NCBI GenBank assembly: GCA_948567375.1
Contig: OX419762.1
Location: 27,110,608-27,174,607 of the forward strand
Direction of reading: 5' to 3'
DNA length: 64,000 nt
From: Lunularia cruciata
Lineage: Eukaryota > Streptophyta > Marchantiopsida > Lunulariales > Lunulariaceae
Shown one piece after another: positions 58,422 to 64,000 of this stretch. Every line of letters begins with the position of its first letter. The stretch's first letter is position 1. Under the pieces are notes generated by a model. It did no database searches. It saw only the letters and a list, made by a program, of their open reading frames with translations, and was not told the DNA's origin. The position numbers and the translations under genes were made by a program.

Positions 58422-59500
58422 ATGGGGAAACTTCCGGTTTTCTTTGGCAAGGATGGAGAAGATGTGGAGGTCTTTGTGCAAGACTTCAAGAGAGCTTGCA
58501 TAGGAAAGAATGAGAAGAGGAAAAATGAGTGGGCCTCATTATTACCAGATTTCTTTGAGGATGTAGCACTTACATGGTATGAGTTAGAATACCAAAAGAG
58601 AGGAGAGATAGGCAAGAAGAGTCTAGGGAGAGTTTGAATTTAGCACTCATTGAGAACTTTCTTCCAAATGAGAGTTATGAGAGATTGATGAGTGAGGTTA
58701 CCTTTCTCAAGCAAGAAAATGGAGAGAAAGTGAGAGTCTATGTGGAAAGAGTAGAAAAGTTAGAGTCAAGATTTCACATAGTGTTGAGGAAAGGTGGGGA
58801 TGATGTGGAGACTACTATGATTGGCATAGGGGCCATGCTCACCAAGAATTTTGTGGGAGGGTTGAGACCACAAATAAGAAGCAAGGTGAGATATGAGAAA
58901 CCTTCTTCCAAGGTTGAAGCTATCAAAATCGCAATTCGTATGGAGGAGAGTTTGGAAGGGGATGAGAGTGATTTAGTGGTGAAGGAGATTGTGCATCCTC
59001 CTCAAGGCTACAAGTATGGTGGAACTTCTAATACTTTGGTGGCCAAGTTTTGCACCACAAGTAGTAGTTGCTCCAAGTCTTGCACCTCCACCAAAGGATC
59101 CACTTCAAACCATCACATAACAACTTGCAGATCTTAAAATCAATGTGCTGCAACTATGGGAGAAGAGAGAGGTGGATCAGAATGTTGGGAGAGGGCATAG
59201 GAGTTATGGAAATTATCCATATAGAGGAGGCCAACCCGCCAACAATTTTGATGATAGAAATTGTTTTGGTTGTGGAGGAAGAGGCCATATCCAAAGAAAT
59301 TGCCCAAATTCCACTTACCATGGAGGAAAGGGTTATGAGGGAGCCAATAGAAGGAAAGAGGGAGGTAGTGAAACCCATGTGACTCTTGATCCAGAAAAAG
59401 GTAAGGGGATAGCATCCATAGATGTGGTTGAGAGCAAGTATGAGAAGGGAGAGTGCTCAAAGTCCAAGGGTCTTAATTTGGATCTTTTGGCATAAGAGAA
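58422..59500 (+). pseudogene. gag of A5
   Basis: Three frame segments: 58,422-58,637 (MGKLPVFFGKDGEDVEVFV, 'FFEDVALTWYELEY'), 58,634-59,137 ('LIENFLPNESYERLMSE', 'GAMLTKNFVGGLRPQIR', 'MEESLEGDESDLV') and 59,145-59,495 (knuckle CFGCGGRGHIQRNC at about 59,263-59,304, complete CX2CX4HX4C). The frame breaks come from small indels. It retains the best nucleocapsid of the family A copies. Confidence 0.85.
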
Positions 59501-59567
59501 GAAGAGAGCTAATTTTGCAAAGGATCTATACTCTTCTCAAGGATTTACTCCTAGCCAAGATACTCCT

Positions 59568-59904
59568 ATGTCTACTAGGAGCACTTGCACAAGCACTCCA
59601 ACACCATCAACAACAAAGACTCTATTGGAGAAGTTGGGGATGGAGGACTTCTTGATCTCAAAGCAACAATGGAACTATAATGTCTTGGAGGATGTTGGTA
59701 GTCACAAGGCTAACATCCCAATGGGCCAATTGATTGCTTTGAACCCTACTATGAGAAAGGAGCTTAGAGATGGTTTGAGTTCTACAAGGAGCAAGAGGAA
59801 GAAGAAGGCAAAAGCTCCAATATCAATGGGGTTGGTGGATGCCAAGCCAACACCATGGGAGGCTTGTGAATATGCCTCCAAGATTGATGTGAGAGTGAAT
59901 GGTC
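59568..59904 (+). pseudogene. gag-protease linker of A5, cut by A6
   Basis: Reads 'MEDFLISKQQWNYNVLEDVG', 'SHKANIPMGQLIALNPTM' and 'EACEYASKIDVRVNG'. The A1 equivalent continues 'VNGHNTKDALVDGG' into protease. Here the reading ends at 59,904, exactly where the A6 LTR begins. Confidence 0.75.
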
Positions 59905-60596
59905 TATGAGCCGGTCTGTCTCTCACTCAAGATAAACCTCTGATGGCTATTATGGTAGTGCACCATGGACTAAGAAGGCAAGGAACCCCAACTCCATCAT
60001 ACTCCTCCAAGGCTAACACTCCAAGACTCAAGACATTGCTCACTAGAGAACTCAATAAGAGAGAGTTAGTTGCAAATAAAAGGATGATGAGTACTTCCTC
60101 ACCCCTTGTTTATATACTTGTGAAATAGTTACGTACCAAAGTTACTAATTACCATAGTAACTCAAGTTACTAAATTAAAAGTCAAGTAAAGTCAAAAAGT
60201 AGAAAGGAATATCCATTCACATGGGCATATTCTCCTAAGCATGTGGTCTTATCTTGACCCAACCACTAAGTCAAGGATTCCTTCACATGGGCTATCCTTG
60301 GACTAAAGAAGAATCCAAAACAAAAAGGCTTGCGGGCCCAAGAGTTCTCAACTCTTTCCTCAAAGCCAAACACCTAGGAATAATACCAAGTTAACACACT
60401 AAAATCCAAAATAGTGGTGCTCATCTTTTCTACTTCCTCTAAAGTAAGGTCTCCTCTATCTTAGCTATGAATAACTTTAGCTAACCATGACTAATATAGA
60501 ACCATCCTTTATCTCTATATAAATAATATCTCTTAAGTACTTGTAATACCAAGCTAAATATCACAATACCACACACATGCACAAATGGGTGTTACA
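59905..60596 (-). mobile_element. 3' LTR of A6 (minus), inserted in A5
   Basis: 692 bp. It ends on the plus strand with GGGTGTTACA and begins TATGAGCCGG (original TGTGAGCCGG). It lies between A5 gag-protease DNA on the left and A6 integrase on the right, so it is the 3' LTR of a minus-strand element. The predicted target duplication is TGGTC (59,900-59,904); the partner would lie beyond the window. Confidence 0.9.
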
Positions 60597-60605
60597 TTTA
60601 CCCCC
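60597..60605 (-). promoter_or_regulatory. Polypurine tract of A6
   Basis: The minus strand reads GGGGGTAAA directly before TGTAACACCC. This is the expected position for plus-strand priming. Confidence 0.6.
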
Positions 60606-60644
60606 GGACTAAGTTTTCACTTTGTCCTCAAAGTGAAGGTCTCT

Positions 60645-61742
60645 CTACCTTCTATGGTACATCTTCAACTTATCATGGTTAATCCTATCATAGTGTTGTC
60701 CTCCCAACTCCTTGAGATCATAGGTGTAATTTCCCCACACCTTCTCCACTATGAAAGGTCCAAAGTACTTAGGCAAAAACTTCTTTTGCACTCTCTTAAA
60801 TCGAATGGAATCAAACAACATTACCCAATCACCTTCTTTGAAAGGCTCCACTTTCTTCTTGCCTTGCCTCTTGTCATAGCTCTCCTTTTGTTTCCTTTGG
60901 GCTTGCTCTACTCAAACCATAGCAACTGCTCTTGCCTCTTCCAACTCCATGAGTTGATCCTTCCTTGACTTCTCTACATCACCTCCTTGTGCTTTCTTCA
61001 ATCTCTTATGAATGCTTTGGAAGGTAGGAAAATCAAAGTGAATAGGTAAGGTAGACTCAATACCATATACCAATTGAAATGGAGAATACCCGGTGGAATT
61101 CTTCATGGTTGTCCTATACTCCCACAAAATTGCATGAATCCTCTTGTCCCAATGATGTTTAGACTCCTCCATTTCTGCATCTTTGGCCAACATCATGCAC
61201 AAGGTCTGATTGGTTCTCTTTGCCAAGCCATTGGAATTTGGCTTATAGGATGTAGTTACTCTATGTGTGATAGAGAAATGTCGTAGCATGGCTGTAGTAA
61301 TGAAATCTATTTCATAAAGAAAAATCTGCCCACTTCATCTTCATTCTTGTCCCCCAATGGTCTAGCCTCAACCCACTTAGTAAGGTAATGAGTAACTACC
61401 ACAATGTACCAATTGTTCCTTGGGGTTCTATTGAGAGGACCTACAAAATCAATTCCCCACTTCTCAAAAGGTCCTAACAATAGAATTGATCTAAGTGGTG
61501 GAGTAGATGTAGACTTTCTAGCAAAGCTTGACAAACAAGACAAGTTTTGCAATAATCAAGACAATCCTTGAAAATCCCTCTCCAATAGAAACCTGCATCT
61601 AGAATCTTGAAAGCAGTCACCTTTCTTACAAAGTGTCCTCCACACACTAAACCTTCATGAAACTCCTTTATGAGTAGGATAGACTCTTCCTTACCTACTG
61701 CTCTTTGAAGTAGACCATCTGCTCCTTGGTGAAAAAGAATAT
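60645..61742 (-). pseudogene. Integrase of A6, inactivated
   Basis: Read on the minus strand: zinc-binding region 'HEGLVCGGHF' with 'CLDYCKTCLVCQ' (HHCC), catalytic core 'KWGIDFVGPLN' (first Asp present), then 'THYLTKWVEARPL'. Next comes 'KHHWDKRIHAILWEYRTT', and C-terminal 'YFGPFIVEKVWGNY', the GPF/Y module. A deletion or frameshift near 61,300 removes the segment with the second Asp. The Glu-containing motif reads NGLAKRTNQTL instead of NGxAERTNxxL (E to K). No chromodomain lies between the GPF module and the purine tract. The upstream part is cut at 61,743 by another element. Confidence 0.88.
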
Positions 61743-61957
61743 TGTGGTGCCCACATTTTTTTGTTTTTTCCAAAATAAAGGAGAAGAAGTGTATAGAGAA
61801 GTCGTATTGCGTCTGTATGGCCAAAGAAGACAAAGAAAAGAGTCTTCGGGATGAAACCCAAAGTAAAGTGACTTTGAGTCATAAGGCAAAGTACTTGGAA
61901 ATGCCATGTCAGAGAGTTGGAATAAAGTTGGAATCGTGTTAAAATAGAGTTGGAATC
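61743..61957 (+). mobile_element. Start of family D element (probable LTR or leader)
   Basis: Begins TGTGGTGCCCACA exactly where A6 integrase is interrupted. The composition is unlike families A-C. A short direct repeat GTTGGAATCGTGTTA occurs twice (about 61,927 and 61,950). No 3' LTR boundary or PBS could be placed. Confidence 0.5.
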
Positions 61958-64000
61958 GTGTTAGTGCGCAAGAGAGAAGTCGTAAGAGTGAAATCGAGAG
62001 AGAGTGAGAAAGTAGAAGAGATGGGAGGAGGAAAGAAGAACTCCGAATTTGCAGTGAGAAATCATGCAATTCAGAGGTTAGATGTGATAGCGAGGATCAA
62101 AGACTTAAGCCGACTTCGGATCACATTTCTGACATGGAATTGGAATGTAAGCTTTCCAAGATTCATGACAAAAATCATCAAGAGTAAGTGTCTCGATGGA
62201 CCCGAGGAAGAAGGGAAGGGAGGAAATCCGGCTCGCTGGACAAAGTTGGATTGGAGACTTGTACTCGAGAAGGAGGTAGGCTTGGAGCAGGGAGCCACAT
62301 TCTTGGGGAAGGGAGAGATAGCTCAGGAGACTCAGGAGGTGAGAGACGCTTTCTCTTTGAAGAGAACGAAGAATGGGTATAAGGTTGAGAGTTACAAGGA
62401 TCCAATGAAGAGAGGGATTGTGAGTGCTCTCATGGCAATCTTGAAGCCGGAGAGAACAACTTATGTGATGAAACACCAAGCGGTGTTCTTCCATAAGTTG
62501 TTTGCAGGAGAACCTATTAATTGGGCAAGGTGCTTCCATGGGAGGACGAGACAGATGGTGTGGAATTTGCGGGATAAGTCGCCTCCACACTACATTGTAC
62601 CATTTGCAGCACATTTCTACCTCGGGTTGAATTTGCTCAATTCGGCCAAGCGAAACAAAATGGTGTCTCACTTCCATCCCGACTTAAGAAGAGAAGTCAA
62701 CGTAGAGGAACATCAGCAGGGTATTCTCCAAATCCAAAGCACGGATGATTACTACACAAAGACAGGTAAGAGCGTGGAGATAGAAGCGAGTACTCCGATG
62801 ACAAAGAAGAGAGGTCGGCAAGGTGAAGCCAAAGATATCAAGAAACCTTGGAAGACGAGGAGAGGCAACCCAAGGCAAGGAATGGTGGTAATTGAGTCGG
62901 AGGACAAAGACTCAAAAGGAGATGCCAAGCTCAAGACTGAAGACTCGGAACACAAAGAAGAGCCTGAGCTAACGCTGCAAAGTGAGGATATGAGTAGCGA
63001 TAGTGATGAAGGGGGAGAAATGACATTAGCTCCATCGGCTAAAGAAGCAGAAGAAGAAGAAGTTCATACACAGTTGGAAGACAAAGTAGCTGTGCCTGAA
63101 GAAAAGAAGATCGCAGTACAGCGAGGAGTTCACTCAAGACGTAAGGCAAAGTGTGAAGCGGGGCCGAGTAAAGCAAAAGACAAGGTAAGCAAAAGCTCGA
63201 GAAGTGAGGCATCAATTCCAATATGAAGACTGCAAAGGAGAAGGCGAGTATTGGGTGAAGAAGAGGTAAGAAGGAAGATTTCTATGCCGGAAGAAGTAGG
63301 TGCAAGAAATGGAGTGGAGTACCTGCATGAAATCTTGTGTCCATTGTTGGTAAGGTTGGAGTACAAGAAGAGGGAGATGCAGTTGACATGTCCGGAGGTG
63401 ACGACTGTGTTGCAGGTATTAGCGCGATTAGAAGAAGAGAACTCTGAGTTGAAGAAGAGTGTAACCCGAGGAGAGGAGGAAAGGGAAGTGCTGCGAGCAT
63501 AGGCAGTGGTGAGAAGTCAGGTAATTGAAGACCTAAAGAGAGAGGTAAATTATCAAGAGGATCTTGTGAAGAAGAGTGACGTAGCAAGGGAGAGACAAGT
63601 AGCGGAGTATGAGATTTTGAAGCAACAGTTTGCTGATTCAAGAGTAGAAGTAATCCATGCTATGGCGAGAATAGCTGCAAAGGATCAGGAGCTCGATAGA
63701 GTGATGGAGAGTGTTGAGGAGAAGAAGCAACTCTAGCAACAAGAGTTGGCGGCATGATACAGAGAAGAAGACCAATTACGAGAGCTACTTCGTAATCAAG
63801 AGGAGAAGGTTGTCCAGAAAGAGAAGGAGAAGGAGTCGGTGAAAGCCGAGTTTGAGGAGGAGTTGGCAATGTATCAAGAGGACTGGCTTGCAGATCGGGT
63901 TCAAGAAAGGAAGACAAGATTGGAGCCGATAAAGGAGATTGTCCTCCAGATGAATGCAATGTTGAGTACAAAGGCCAGCGTTCAAATTGAAGAGACGAGA
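61958..64000 (+). pseudogene. Family D long ORF with coiled coil, four in-frame stops
   Basis: A single frame runs 681 codons to the window edge, interrupted only by TGA (63,224), TAG (63,500), TAG (63,734) and TGA (63,755). The first 422 codons are open. About 140-230 reads 'IVSALMAILKPERTTYVMKH', 'FHKLFAGEPINWARCFHGR' and 'HYIVPFAAHFYLGLNLLNS', resembling the putative plant transposon domain in retroelement-associated ORFs. Then comes an acidic/basic low-complexity part with a likely NLS (KKRGRQ, RRKAKCE). After 63,250 there is a long Glu/Lys/Gln-rich coiled coil. All four stops are one transition from CAG, CAA or CGA. Probably ORF1 or a non-pol ORF of a retroelement; no RT or gag knuckle is seen. 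Confidence 0.6.

Noticed and set aside
56189-60596. A5 and A6 as one inverted-LTR element
   Set aside because: A6 integrase and its purine tract lie to the right of the second LTR, and the left junction falls inside A5 protease-linker sequence. This is a nested insertion.

Overview
This looks like plant nuclear DNA: a repeat-dominated, AT-rich window holding two small gene islands. The evidence is an Argonaute of the plant AGO4/6/9 class, an ENT (EMSY N-terminal) domain protein, a plant-like histone H2B relic, GT-AG introns, and plant-type Ty3/gypsy, LINE, Mutator-like, pogo-like and PIF/Harbinger-like elements. No prokaryotic features are present. The exact lineage cannot be read from the sequence; the two-intron AGO4 gene and the style of the LINE make me lean towards a non-seed land plant, but that is inference.

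Layout. 1-3.9 kb: an old long inverted repeat with a solo LTR in its loop. 4.5-11.2 kb: two decayed copies of one LINE family; the second is split by an 883-bp Mutator-like element with a perfect 9-bp target duplication. 11.5-18.8 kb: gene island 1, with the intact AGO4-type gene on the minus strand (12,700-16,895) and a repeat array rich in AAGCTT just 5' of it. 21.2-30.9 kb: nested retrotransposons: Ty3-like family A copies A1(+) and A2(-), interrupted by a solo LTR and a pogo-like MITE, followed by family B copy B1(-). 31.0-32.0 kb: a dead PIF/Harbinger transposase. 35.8-41.2 kb: gene island 2, with local tandem duplications, an ENT-domain gene (minus) and an H2B-like pseudogene (minus). 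44.0-45.8 kb: a third LINE relic (minus). 45.8-50.7 kb: A3(-) and B2(-). 51.6-54.3 kb: A4(+). 54.3-55.2 kb: a 444-bp tandem duplication. 55.8-61.7 kb: a fourth LINE fragment hit by A5(+), which was hit by A6(-), which was hit at 61,743 by a different element (family D) running off the window.

Only the AGO and ENT genes look intact. Family A can be pieced together as LTR (about 690 bp), a PBS resembling a decayed tRNA-Asp type, a 56-codon leader ORF, an extra pre-gag ORF with two Cys-rich motifs ('ORF-X'), gag with a CCHC knuckle, protease, RT, integrase with a GPF module and no chromodomain, a purine-rich tract, then LTR. No copy here is complete. Family B has a tRNA-iMet-type PBS and an LTR in which an array of GAAnnTTC/TTCnnGAA motifs lies directly upstream of a TATAAATA box. 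The decay pattern (CAG/CGA to stop, GAT to AAT, GAA to AAA) fits long-term cytosine methylation, the process in which AGO4-type proteins act in plants.
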